Shown: in pieces, positions 16,367 through 25,291 of the stretch
Numbering within the stretch: the stretch's first letter is position 1
Layout of the letters: the number at the start of each line of letters is the position of its first letter
Assembly (NCBI RefSeq): GCF_041915215.1
Contig: NZ_JAYSBV010000004.1
DNA length: 64,000 nt
Strand: one strand, 5' to 3'
Source: Zoogloea sp021286885
GTDB taxonomy: Bacteria > Pseudomonadota > Gammaproteobacteria > Burkholderiales > Rhodocyclaceae
Translations under genes and position numbers: made by a program
The notes under the pieces: model-generated
What the model was told of the DNA's origin: nothing
The model's input: the letters and a program-made list of their open reading frames with translations, nothing else
The model's database searches: none

Positions 16367-17854
16367 TCAGTCCGCAGGCTGGGGAAGTTCTGCGACCAAG
16401 CGCAGGGAAATCGTCAATTCATCCAACTGAAAGTGGGGGCGCAGGAATGCCGCTGCCCGATAGGCACCCGGCTTGCCCGGGATTTCGGCCACATCCACCC
16501 GGGCTTCCCGCAGGGGATACTTGGCCTTGGCCTCCTGGCTGGCCGAGTCATCCAGCAACACATACTGGGAAAGCCAAGTATTCAGGTAGTCCTGCACACC
16601 CTGGCGAGAAGCGAAGCTGCCAATCTTGTCGCGCATGATGGATTTCATGTAATGGGCAATACGCGAGATGGCAAAAATATAGGGCAGCTGGGTCGAAAGC
16701 CGGGCATTGGCATTGGCTGCATCCAAGTTGTAAACCCCGGGCTTCTGCACCGACTGCCCCGAAAAGAAAGCCGCGTAATCGGTATTCTTGCAATGCACCA
16801 GAGACATCAAACCCAAATCGGACAACAGCTTTTCGGTCCGATCGGTAATGGCGACCTCGGTCGGACACTTGAGGGCCACTTCACCGCTGTCGGTCTTGAA
16901 AGTGTGCGCCGGCAGCCCCTGAACCAGACCGCCGCCCTCCATCCCACGAATGGCGGCCAGCCAGCCAAACTGAGAAAAAGCGCTGCTGAGACGAGCCGCG
17001 TATGCATACGCTGCATTGGTCCAGAGATATTTCTCGTGGGTGGAGCCGTCTACATTTTCCTCAAAATCAAACTGCTCCACCGGCACATTGTCCCGACCAT
17101 ACGGCAGGCGACCAAGCACATGGGGCAACACCAGCCCAACGTAACGGGAATCCTCCGAATCACGGAAGGCCTTCCACTTGGTGTACTCCACGGTATCAAA
17201 GACTTTGGCGAGGTCACGCGGCTTGCCGATATCGGTAAAACTTTCCAGCCCCAACAGTCCAGGCGCTGCTGCCGAAATCAACGGAGCATGAGCGGCTGCA
17301 GCCACATGGGACAGCTCATCGAGCAGATAGAAATCCTCAGGGTGACGGGTGAATTCATAATCTCCCACCAAGGCCGCATACGGTGCCCCACCGAAAGTGC
17401 CGTACTCCTCTTCATAAATCTTCTTGAAGAGAGCCCCTTGATCAAACTCGGCCGCAGCCTTGAAATCCTTGACCAGATCTTTCTTGGATGCGTTGAGCAC
17501 CTTGATCTTGAGCATGGTGCTCGTTTCGGACTCGCGCACCAGATAGCTCAGGCCACGCCAGGAAGCCTCCAGGCGCTGAAAATCAGCGTGATGCATGATG
17601 GCATTCAACTGATCGGAAATCAGCGCATCAATCTCGGAAATCCGTGCATCCAGACTGGCATTCAAATCCCGCGAAACCGTGACACTCCCTTCCAGCACCT
17701 GGGAGGCCAATTCTGCGATGAGATCCCGGGCATGGCGACGCTCGCTGTCGCTCCCCGCCACCCGGCTTTGCTCAATGATGTTGTCCAGCAGGCTCGTGGC
17801 GGATTCGGCCGCCAGGGCTGCGGGTGCCATTTCATGCTCAACCGCCATATTCAT
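16367..17854 (-). CDS. tssC: T6SS sheath large subunit TssC
   Basis: TssC (VipB) builds the contractile sheath with TssB. The 495-residue protein shows the family hallmarks ALISDQLNAIMHHADFQRLE followed by SWRGLSYLVRESETS (residues ~75-110), VGDYEFTRHPED (~165) and LGRLPYGRDNVPV (~255). The C-terminal part has YLNTWLSQYVL and PGAYRAAAFLRPHFQLDEL. The length is normal. Its start overlaps the tssB stop (ATGA, 17851-17854), so sheath subunits are translationally coupled. Confidence 0.96.
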   Translation of the reverse strand: MNMAVEHEMAPAALAAESATSLLDNIIEQSRVAGSDSERRHARDLIAELASQVLEGSVTVSRDLNASLDARISEIDALISDQLNAIMHHADFQRLEASWRGLSYLVRESETSTMLKIKVLNASKKDLVKDFKAAAEFDQGALFKKIYEEEYGTFGGAPYAALVGDYEFTRHPEDFYLLDELSHVAAAAHAPLISAAAPGLLGLESFTDIGKPRDLAKVFDTVEYTKWKAFRDSEDSRYVGLVLPHVLGRLPYGRDNVPVEQFDFEENVDGSTHEKYLWTNAAYAYAARLSSAFSQFGWLAAIRGMEGGGLVQGLPAHTFKTDSGEVALKCPTEVAITDRTEKLLSDLGLMSLVHCKNTDYAAFFSGQSVQKPGVYNLDAANANARLSTQLPYIFAISRIAHYMKSIMRDKIGSFASRQGVQDYLNTWLSQYVLLDDSASQEAKAKYPLREARVDVAEIPGKPGAYRAAAFLRPHFQLDELTISLRLVAELPQPAD

Positions 17855-18363
17855 TGTTCGGCCTCCTGCGGAGCATCAGCCTTGCAGAGCTGACGCAGCT
17901 TTTCGGTGTCTTGCACCACCTCATCCAACAATTCTTCAAGCTTGTCGTTGCCCGACATCTTGTTGCGCAAATCAGCCAGGCGCTGGCGCACCTCCAGCAG
18001 CTTGCGCAGGGGCTCCACCTGCAGGGCCACCTGATGGGGCTCAAAGTCGGCCATGGACTGAAAATTCAGCTCCACGCCCAGGCTGGAATCATCTTCGGCC
18101 AGCTTGTTGTCAACCTGCAGAGTGAGACGCGGAGCCATGCCTTTCAGGACTTCATCGAAGTTATCCCGATCAATCTGGACAAACTGCCGCTCCTTCAGCT
18201 TGGGCAAGGGCTCACGACTATGGCCGGAGTAATCGCCCATCACGCCCATTACAAACGGAAGTTCCTTGACTTCGAGCGCCCCACCCACCTCAACGTCATA
18301 GGTAATCTGTACGCGAGGAGGTCTGACGCGGGAAAGTTTCTTTTGTGTGCTTTCGCTACCCAT
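17851..18363 (-). CDS. tssB: T6SS sheath small subunit TssB
   Basis: TssB (VipA) is the small sheath subunit that wraps with TssC around the Hcp tube. The 170-residue protein starts MGSESTQKKLSRVRPPRVQ, the normal family N-terminus, followed by ITYDVEVGGALEVKELPFV and MGDYSGHS. I chose the ATG at 18363 because AAGGA lies nine bases upstream; in-frame ATGs up to 18390 would add residues with no family match and sit on top of the Shine-Dalgarno. It opens the tssB-to-tssA unit after a 264-base A/T-rich gap from tssM. Confidence 0.95.
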   Translation of the reverse strand: MGSESTQKKLSRVRPPRVQITYDVEVGGALEVKELPFVMGVMGDYSGHSREPLPKLKERQFVQIDRDNFDEVLKGMAPRLTLQVDNKLAEDDSSLGVELNFQSMADFEPHQVALQVEPLRKLLEVRQRLADLRNKMSGNDKLEELLDEVVQDTEKLRQLCKADAPQEAEQ

Positions 18364-18627
18364 GCTCGCCATTCCTTTCATGAAAACCAAGCAAACTCAT
18401 TTGTCATATTTTCAAAAAACACCAGCCGCTCGCGACATTTGTTTCATGAAAAATTTTTGGCTGAATTCGATATACGGAAAGCTTATATAAATTCAATCCG
18501 AATATCTAACAACCATCGTTAAATCGACTCACTTTTAACGCCAGTTAAAAACATACGCTCATCAAAAATTCGATTACATGTTTTAATAACTGGTTAACGC
18601 CAATAAAGTGAAGCAGATCACAGACCA
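18364..18627. promoter_or_regulatory. A/T-rich region between tssM and tssB
   Basis: This 264-base gap is about 34% G+C over 18421-18600 by my count, far below its surroundings. It should hold the end of tssM and the promoter of tssB on the minus strand. The nonamer TTAACGCCA occurs twice in the same orientation (18535-18543 and 18594-18602). CCAGTTA (18541-18547) and TAACTGG (18587-18593) form an inverted pair around a 39-base spacer. I found no sigma-54 -24/-12 pair and no intrinsic terminator. Confidence 0.5.
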
Positions 18628-21600
18628 TCAAATCAGAATTCGATCAGGCCAGCTCATGCGATTAAGTTTCATGAGCATCAGCGGATTCAGCCCTGACACG
18701 ATGCGCAAATTGAGCCTCACCTGCTCGTCGCCACTCCGGCCCGATGACCAACCAAGCTGCACCAGATCACCGTTTTCTTGCACCACTCGGGCATTTCCAA
18801 GCAGGCGCATGAAACCCATGCTTCCCGCCTGACTGACGAAGGTGGAGCTCACCCCGCCATTTGAAACCACCTGAATCCGAGCCCCTGTGCCCGCCTCGGG
18901 CTGGGGCCAGACAAAGCGCTGCCAGACCTGGGGGCCATTTCGATACTTGAGCTCCTGGCCATCCACATTCACTGCAATTTCTGCCAGCCCCGGTGTCGGT
19001 ACAACCTGCAGCTCAAACCGACTCACTTCTCCTTCCTGGAGCGGCTGGACGGCATAAGTCTGGAGGCGGTTGAGACTGTTCAAAAACTCGGGGTTCAGCT
19101 GCAGACCCCGATTACGCCAGGCTCGCACCACCAGAGTATCTCCCTTGCGCACAACCAAGCCATTGAGATACTTGCTGATGAACCGATCAAGCACGCCATC
19201 GTTAGGTTTGGCAAAGCGATTTATCTCGGCAAAGCTCGCGGTGTTGCCGCCATCGCTAAACGGATACTTGCTGGCCAACTGGCGCCACTGGGGTAAAACC
19301 TCGTTGGCCCATGCCTGATTTACATCCTGTTGGACAGGTTCCAGCAAAGCCCCATACACCCGCTCCAGATGCTGGGTAAACAAAGGACGCAGCAGCTCTC
19401 CGGTGTCTGCGCTCATTTGGGGCAGCAAACTGTTTTCAGCAAAATTGACGCAATCCATCAATTCAGACGCGCTGCCTGTCAGGCTGGCCTGCAATGCAGC
19501 TCGGGCCAAAGCACCTTGATCGTCAGATGCAGCAATGGTGCCCAGACGGTTACGCAAGCGCGCCAGGTGCTCCAGGTAAACATCAATCGGAGGATCATCA
19601 CCGCGCACCAAGTTTGTCACCCCTACAAAAGCCCCGGCGACTTCTCCCAACACAGGCTCAACACGCATGTTCAACCCAGCAGGGGGCGTGCCGCCTTTCA
19701 GAAATTCGGTGGTTTTATCGAGGATTGAATGCTTTGCTGCATCCAGGCTGCGATTGAGCTCGCTGGGGTTATCCCAGGATGTTTCACTCGCGGTTTTAAG
19801 CAGCAGCAGCTTTAAAGGAGAACTTTGTTTGTCGGACAAACGGGCAAGCAATGCGGCACCTTCAGCCGGCGTACTGAATTCCCGGGTTTCCAGGGAGGCA
19901 AGAAAGTCACGCCATGTGCTTATGTACGCACTTTTATACAGGGCCAAAAGTGCGGCTTTGCGTCGTTCGACATCACCATCGCGCTCCTTGGCATCCTGGC
20001 GAGTGGCGACCAAAACCCAATCATCTGCACCTGCATTTTGACGACTCGCCTCATCAATTGCCCCCTTGACATACCCTTCCCACGCTTCACGGGTAAACGC
20101 TGCCTCAATGGCGGCCTGCCCTTTGATCCATTCAGTATCTCGCCCCATCACCATTCGCTTGAGAGGCAACGATGAAAAACGACTATTGGCCTCAGCGCGA
20201 ATGGCGGCGAACAGGCGCTCATCCGTGGTGACCTGCTGGTAAGCCCCCCGCAACTGAGTCCGGGCCCAAGCCAGCACCTGAGGATCCGTCTTGATGGTAG
20301 GCAGGTCAGCTGCACGAATCTGGCTCAGATAAAAATCCACTTGAGAGGCCGCCAGCCGCTCCAAGGCGTCCAGGCCATGCTGCTCTTTCGCTTTTTCAAG
20401 GCTAGGACGCCAATGACGCGCCAGCTCCGGGCGCAAGAATCCCGCATCCATCCGTGCTTGATCTGACAACATCAAATACGCCTTGAGTGCTCGATAAGCC
20501 TCGTCAGGATGGGAGGCCCCGGTGCTTACCTTACTCACCGGAGTCCGCCCTCCGGCGGTCGGTCGGATGGTGTCTCCTGCACCGCTCCATCCCATGCCCT
20601 CCAGATCTATGTTCGGCAAGCTGCTGCCAGGGCGGGGCATCCGGGGCTGGGGCCGAGGCTTGCCCAAGGCTACAAGCCTGGTTTCAAGATTCTGTTTGAC
20701 GGGTTGCAGCATCAATGCATCCAGCTGCCCAAAATATGCGTTACGCAAGGCGGACTCCAGCGCCAGAGGCCGGGGCAAACCCCAAGCATCCAGGCCAGCC
20801 CAGTGCATGCCCGTGCGGATCTGCTCCAGGCTTTGGAGACGATTTCGACGGATTTCGAGCGCCTGCAAACGGGCGTACAGATCGGCCCGCTGCTCCAGAG
20901 TTCGGATTTGTGCGGCCTCGTCTGCCAATGCATTGAACTGCTCACGCTGCTGCAGATAAGCCTGAGTCACCCCAAAGCCGAACAGCACAGCGCCCAGACA
21001 GGCACCCACCATCCCCCAGGAGCGGCCGCGTTCAGTACGCGTGCGATCCACACGCCCCAAATCGCGCTCGGGGAGCACCAAACGCCGCAGCAAGGGTTGG
21101 ATGAACAGACTGCGATCCAAGGGTACGGCTGCCGGGAGCTGGGCCGGGCTGCGCAACTCAAAGCGCTGCTGTACACGCCCGGTCACCGTCTGACGGGCCC
21201 CCGCCTGCTGATGAGCGCTGCTGAAATAAAAACCGCGTAGCCAGGGCCGGGCATGGTAGGGGTCGTCCTCCAGCAGCAGCTCGACAAATCGGCTCACCCC
21301 CCGCTTGAGGCCATGAAACTCCATGGGAAAAGCAAACAGGCTGGTCTCGGGTTGAGTGCCGCGCTGCTGAGCCAGCAAGGTTTCGCCCTGCTGCACCAAG
21401 CCCCGGTAGAGGAGTTCGAACTCCTGTTCCAGCATGCTTGCAGGCTGCTGGCGGAGCAACTGTTCATCATCAAGACTGGCGCCCCAGACCTCATCCCCCA
21501 AGGCCAAACCAGCCTGACTGAAGTAGCTGTCAAAGCCCCCCAGCAAATCCATTTTGGTGATCACCAGATACACCGGAACCTCCAGCCCCAGGCGCTGCTT

Positions 21601-22296
21601 GAGCTCATGCAGACGGGCACGCAACTGGCGAGCATAGGCAGCGAAGGCCGGCGTGTCGTGCTGCAACACTTCAGGCAGGCTCAAGGTGAGTACGATGCCG
21701 TTGATGGGCTTGACCGGGCGCTTCTTGCGCAACAGCCCCAGCAAGCCCTCCCACTCGGATTGCAAGGCCGCACTGGTGATGTAGTGGCCTGAGGTATCCA
21801 GAAACACGGCCTCACTGGCGAACAACCAGTCACAGTTGGCGGTCGGTGCGGGCTCCTGAGTGGCCAGATCCGGCGCCAAAGGAAAGTTCAACCCCGAATG
21901 GCGGATCAGACTGCTCTTGCCCGCCCCCGGATGCCCGACCACCAGGAACCACGGCAACTGGGCTGCCCGCCCCCCCGGCAAAGCCAGCCGGGAGCTTTTG
22001 AGCGTAGTCAGGGCTTGTTCCAGTTTGCGTGCCAGCAAGGGCATTCCGCTTTCGGGTGCCTCGGCGGCTGTTGCGCGTCGCGCCGCCTGACGGGCTTGCC
22101 AGCGTCCACGGACATACACAGCCAAGGGCCAGATCAGCGTCCAGCCAAGCCAGGCAAACAACAATCCGCATACCACCCAGGGGCGCCAGCCCTGAGCCTC
22201 TTCTGACCACCAACCGGCAAAAAACCAGAAGGCCGCCCCTGCCACCAGACTGAGCACCCCCGCCCAGAGAAATCGCCGCCAGGACCATTCACGCAT
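18628..22296 (-). CDS. tssM: T6SS membrane-complex protein TssM (IcmF)
   Basis: TssM is the inner-membrane pillar that links the TssL cytoplasmic dock to the outer-membrane lipoprotein TssJ. The 1222-residue protein has two N-terminal membrane segments (~6-28 and ~38-60), then a cytoplasmic GTPase-like domain with Walker A GHPGAGKSS (~121-129). A third membrane segment lies near 425 (VGACLGAVLFGFGVTQAYL), followed by a long periplasmic domain ending in a beta-rich C-terminus. The Walker A motif is intact, which is not true of all TssM. The ATG at 22296 is used; the track upstream offers only a TTG two codons earlier. It is transcribed away from tssJ. Confidence 0.95.
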   Translation of the reverse strand: MREWSWRRFLWAGVLSLVAGAAFWFFAGWWSEEAQGWRPWVVCGLLFAWLGWTLIWPLAVYVRGRWQARQAARRATAAEAPESGMPLLARKLEQALTTLKSSRLALPGGRAAQLPWFLVVGHPGAGKSSLIRHSGLNFPLAPDLATQEPAPTANCDWLFASEAVFLDTSGHYITSAALQSEWEGLLGLLRKKRPVKPINGIVLTLSLPEVLQHDTPAFAAYARQLRARLHELKQRLGLEVPVYLVITKMDLLGGFDSYFSQAGLALGDEVWGASLDDEQLLRQQPASMLEQEFELLYRGLVQQGETLLAQQRGTQPETSLFAFPMEFHGLKRGVSRFVELLLEDDPYHARPWLRGFYFSSAHQQAGARQTVTGRVQQRFELRSPAQLPAAVPLDRSLFIQPLLRRLVLPERDLGRVDRTRTERGRSWGMVGACLGAVLFGFGVTQAYLQQREQFNALADEAAQIRTLEQRADLYARLQALEIRRNRLQSLEQIRTGMHWAGLDAWGLPRPLALESALRNAYFGQLDALMLQPVKQNLETRLVALGKPRPQPRMPRPGSSLPNIDLEGMGWSGAGDTIRPTAGGRTPVSKVSTGASHPDEAYRALKAYLMLSDQARMDAGFLRPELARHWRPSLEKAKEQHGLDALERLAASQVDFYLSQIRAADLPTIKTDPQVLAWARTQLRGAYQQVTTDERLFAAIRAEANSRFSSLPLKRMVMGRDTEWIKGQAAIEAAFTREAWEGYVKGAIDEASRQNAGADDWVLVATRQDAKERDGDVERRKAALLALYKSAYISTWRDFLASLETREFSTPAEGAALLARLSDKQSSPLKLLLLKTASETSWDNPSELNRSLDAAKHSILDKTTEFLKGGTPPAGLNMRVEPVLGEVAGAFVGVTNLVRGDDPPIDVYLEHLARLRNRLGTIAASDDQGALARAALQASLTGSASELMDCVNFAENSLLPQMSADTGELLRPLFTQHLERVYGALLEPVQQDVNQAWANEVLPQWRQLASKYPFSDGGNTASFAEINRFAKPNDGVLDRFISKYLNGLVVRKGDTLVVRAWRNRGLQLNPEFLNSLNRLQTYAVQPLQEGEVSRFELQVVPTPGLAEIAVNVDGQELKYRNGPQVWQRFVWPQPEAGTGARIQVVSNGGVSSTFVSQAGSMGFMRLLGNARVVQENGDLVQLGWSSGRSGDEQVRLNLRIVSGLNPLMLMKLNRMSWPDRILI

Positions 22297-22634
22297 AGCC
22301 AATTAACACCAAATGACGTTTATGTATTTTTAAAAGCAGCCTGGAGCGTTCTTGCACACAGACCTTATTACCAAGTTAAACCCCAAAGACATAAACAGTC
22401 TCAAACGCTATTCACACAAATCGGAGTAACTATTTCACACGACACCAGAAGCACATGAAAAACGTTTAAAAATTCGTCAGGTCAACAAAAACACGAAAGC
22501 CAGTATCAACCCCTATGACATTTGGACACAAGCAAATTTCTTCAAAAAGGATTGCGCAACAAATTATGAAGAACAAATTTCAAACAAATGCAAAACGCTT
22601 CACCAAAACCTGACCAAGCCGTTACCATAAAAAA
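22297..22634. promoter_or_regulatory. A/T-rich divergent promoter region tssM / tssJ
   Basis: No gene is present in these 338 bases. G+C is about 38% over 22321-22620 by my count, against about 60% in the flanking genes. Both divergent transcripts (tssM leftward, tssJKLE rightward) must start here. There are many short A-runs and several TTTAAA-like patches but no clear -35/-10 or sigma-54 pair. tssJ lacks an obvious Shine-Dalgarno before its ATG. Confidence 0.55.
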
Positions 22635-23165
22635 ATGCGATGCAAAAACAATATCCATTTTGCCTACACAGCTCTAACCCTGTTCGCCTTGATGCTTGGC
22701 GGATGCGGGGGGCCGCGTGTGCTCAAAATAGCCGCAGAAGCCGGCCCAGAGCTCAACCCGGATGGCAACGGAGATCCGCTCTCCTTGGTGGTTCACGTCC
22801 ATCAACTACGTAGCGCGGAGGCGTTTAAACGGATCAGCCTAGACACCCTGGCGGCAGGCAAGTCAGAACAGGAGCTGCTCGGAAAAACCCTCGTTTCCAG
22901 CAGGGAAATACTTCTACTCCCCAATGAGAAGGCCGAAGATCAGGACGCTTTTTCTGAGGAAACACGCTTCATCGGAGTGATAGGTCTGTTTCGCCAGGGC
23001 GACCGCAATTATTGGCGCCTGTTGTTTCCCATCGACGCTCTAAAGAAAGACACACTGAGCTTTGCAGCAGGCCCCTGCTTTCTGAGCGCCAAGGACAACC
23101 GTAACCAGGCGCTTCCCGGACAAAGCGAACAAGCCCCTCTCGAATGTAGGGGCAAGGCCGACTAG
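22635..23165 (+). CDS. tssJ: T6SS outer-membrane lipoprotein TssJ
   Basis: TssJ anchors the T6SS membrane complex in the outer membrane and binds the periplasmic tail of TssM. The 176-residue precursor has a lipoprotein signal (residues ~8-24) ending in the lipobox LGGC, with Cys24 the predicted lipidation site. The mature part follows the TssJ pattern: LVVHVHQLRSAEAFKRIS, then an acidic region, RFIGVIGLFRQGDRNYWRL and a strand-rich end. The C-terminal tail, with SAKDNRNQALPGQ, is longer than the core fold needs. It leads tssJ-tssK-tssL-tssE. Confidence 0.9.
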   Translation: MRCKNNIHFAYTALTLFALMLGGCGGPRVLKIAAEAGPELNPDGNGDPLSLVVHVHQLRSAEAFKRISLDTLAAGKSEQELLGKTLVSSREILLLPNEKAEDQDAFSEETRFIGVIGLFRQGDRNYWRLLFPIDALKKDTLSFAAGPCFLSAKDNRNQALPGQSEQAPLECRGKAD

Positions 23166-23237
23166 TCCGCAGTTTGCAAGCAGATCCCAAACAACGCAGC
23201 CCCGGCAGCATATTCTTCGCATCAGGTTGACGAATTC

Positions 23238-24584
23238 ATGCAAAGCGCCAAGCGCATTTTGTGGGGTGAAGGAATGTTTCTTCGCCCCCAACACTTTCAG
23301 CAACAGACACTGCACCTGGAGCAGCAATTGCATGCCCAGCGCGGTGCATTTCAACGTCATGACTGGGGCGTACTGGCGTGCAGCCTGGATGAAAATGCGC
23401 TCCGCAATCAGCGGGTTTCCATTGACCGGCTCTGTTTGATGTTCCGGGATGGCACTTGGTATCAAGCCCCCCAGAGCGCCGCGTTGCCCCTGTCCCGCAG
23501 CCTAGATGAACTGCCCGCCGACTGCACCAGCACCACGCTGTATGCGTGCCTGGCCCATTTGCACCCCTATGGTGGCAATGCGCGCAGTGAGGCCCCCGTC
23601 CAGCGCCCCACCCGCTACACCCTCATCCAGCAAGAACTGTCCGATCTATACACCCAGGCACTCGAGACAGACCTTACCCTGATGGAACTGGACGTCCGGC
23701 TGCTGTTTGAGACCGAGAACCGGGATGGCTACGATGCACTGCCCATCGCCCGTCTGGTGCGCGATGCGGCTGGCCACTGGCAGGACAGTAACGATTACAT
23801 TCCGCCCTTGGTCAGTGTGGATGCAAGCCGCCCCGTGCAACAGATGCTGCGTCGCCTGCTGGACATCATGTTGCTCAAGAGCCAATCTCTGACCCAAAAC
23901 CACCGGGAGCGGGCAAAGAATGTGCTCGACTACGGGAGCAGCGACGTGGGCTCATTCTGGCTGCTGCACACCATCAACCGAAACTTTGCCCGTCTGCGCC
24001 ACTTGGCCCGATGTAAGCCCTTACACCCGGAAGAACTCTATCTGGCCCTGGCTGAGCTATGCGGCGAGCTGACCACTTTCTCTAACCGACTCAGTCTGGC
24101 GGACATTCCTGCCTACCAGCATGACCAGTTGCAATACACCCTGGGCCAGTTGGATGTGCACATCCGTGAGTTGCTGGAGACAGTCATCTCCACCCGTCAC
24201 ATGCAGATCCCGCTCCACTGCCCGCGCCCGGCCTTCCATGTGGGGCGGCTGGAAAGCGACCGACTGCTGAACGATGCTGACTTTTATCTCTCGGTACGCA
24301 GCGAGATGCCTGCCGCCCAACTGATCGAGCAGCTTCCCCTCAAACTCAAGATTGGCGCCCCCGATGACGTGGATCGCATCCTGAATTCAGCCTTGCGCGG
24401 GGTCAATCTGGTACACGCACCACAAACACCGTCAGCCCTCCCGGTAAGGGTCGGCAATCAGTACTTTGCCCTGGACCCCCACGGGGATATTTATGCTCGT
24501 ATGCTCCAGGCTCGCAGCATCTGCATTTACATTCCCCAAACCCTGGCCCGTGTTTCCCTTGAACTCATGGCCGTATTCCGCTGA
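23238..24584 (+). CDS. tssK: T6SS baseplate protein TssK
   Basis: TssK connects the baseplate wedges to the membrane complex. The 448-residue protein starts MQSAKRILWGEGMFLRPQHF, where WGEGMFLRPQHFQQQ is the family signature. It continues with WGVLACSLDENALRNQRV and, in the C-terminal half, LPLKLKIGAPDDVDRILNS and ALRGVNLVHAPQ. Length is normal (~445). The gene follows tssJ after 72 bases and precedes tssL by eight. Confidence 0.95.
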   Translation: MQSAKRILWGEGMFLRPQHFQQQTLHLEQQLHAQRGAFQRHDWGVLACSLDENALRNQRVSIDRLCLMFRDGTWYQAPQSAALPLSRSLDELPADCTSTTLYACLAHLHPYGGNARSEAPVQRPTRYTLIQQELSDLYTQALETDLTLMELDVRLLFETENRDGYDALPIARLVRDAAGHWQDSNDYIPPLVSVDASRPVQQMLRRLLDIMLLKSQSLTQNHRERAKNVLDYGSSDVGSFWLLHTINRNFARLRHLARCKPLHPEELYLALAELCGELTTFSNRLSLADIPAYQHDQLQYTLGQLDVHIRELLETVISTRHMQIPLHCPRPAFHVGRLESDRLLNDADFYLSVRSEMPAAQLIEQLPLKLKIGAPDDVDRILNSALRGVNLVHAPQTPSALPVRVGNQYFALDPHGDIYARMLQARSICIYIPQTLARVSLELMAVFR

Positions 24585-24592
24585 AGCCCACC

Positions 24593-25291
24593 ATGCCAAC
24601 CCTGGTGAACGACCCCTACGAACCCACCCTCGGGCAGACAAGCCATCAAAGCCCCAGTCTGCGGGAACACATGGAGGATGGATTTTGCCTGCTGGCGCTG
24701 CTGCGCCAGGGCTATGCTCCCGACCATGCGGCCCGCTTCAATCAGCAGCTGGATGCCTTTCTTGCAGGTTTCGAGCGGGAAGCTCGGGCACACGGCAAGC
24801 CCCAGGCAAGCATTGAGCTTGCCCGCTACGCCTATTGTGCGCTGATGGACGAGGCCATTCTGTCTTCTGGGCTGGCCTTGCGCGACAGTTGGGAGCAAAT
24901 GCCCCTGCAACTGCGCCTGTTTGGCGAACATCTGGCCGGAGAAGGTTTTTTCCAACGCCTGGAAACCCTGCTTCAAGACCCTGCCCAGCACTTTGAGGCC
25001 CTGGAGGTTTTCCATACCTGCCTGCTGCTGGGCTTTAAAGGGCGTTATCTGCTCGATAGCGGTGAACGCCTGGAATACATCCGCCAGCAAGTCCAGCGGG
25101 AAATCCAGCGCGTACGTGGGCAGGATGCGGCCTTTTCGCCCCACAGTCTGCCAGCACGCCCCCGCAGTGCGCCCCGTCGCCCCCTGCCCCAGTGGTTTCT
25201 GCCTGCCCTGCTGCTGGGAAGCTGTGTCGGGCTGTACGCGGCCTATCGCTGGCTGCTGCTCCAGCAACTCAACCAAGCCCTGGGCCTATGA
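24593..25291 (+). CDS. tssL: T6SS inner-membrane protein TssL (DotU), short form
   Basis: TssL docks the baseplate to the membrane and is a DotU/IcmH homologue. The 232-residue protein has a cytoplasmic helical domain with YCALMDEAILSSGLALRDSW (~82-101), PLQLRLFGEHLAGEGFF and LEVFHTCLLLGFKGRY. One C-terminal membrane anchor (FLPALLLGSCVGLYAAYRWL, ~202-221) follows a basic Pro/Arg-rich stretch. It ends soon after the anchor, so there is no periplasmic peptidoglycan-binding domain. The separate OmpA-like lipoprotein of this locus may supply that function. Its stop overlaps the tssE start (ATGA). Confidence 0.94.
   Translation: MPTLVNDPYEPTLGQTSHQSPSLREHMEDGFCLLALLRQGYAPDHAARFNQQLDAFLAGFEREARAHGKPQASIELARYAYCALMDEAILSSGLALRDSWEQMPLQLRLFGEHLAGEGFFQRLETLLQDPAQHFEALEVFHTCLLLGFKGRYLLDSGERLEYIRQQVQREIQRVRGQDAAFSPHSLPARPRSAPRRPLPQWFLPALLLGSCVGLYAAYRWLLLQQLNQALGL

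Noticed and set aside
16346..17893. Open frame of 515 codons on the plus strand opposite tssC
   Set aside because: It covers tssC, whose minus-strand product has full family motifs; the antisense product shows no domain or coding-like composition.
22342..22356. Sigma-54-like promoter TGGAGC...TTGC upstream of tssJ
   Set aside because: The spacing between GG and GC is nine bases, one short of the strict ten, and the -24 block matches poorly.
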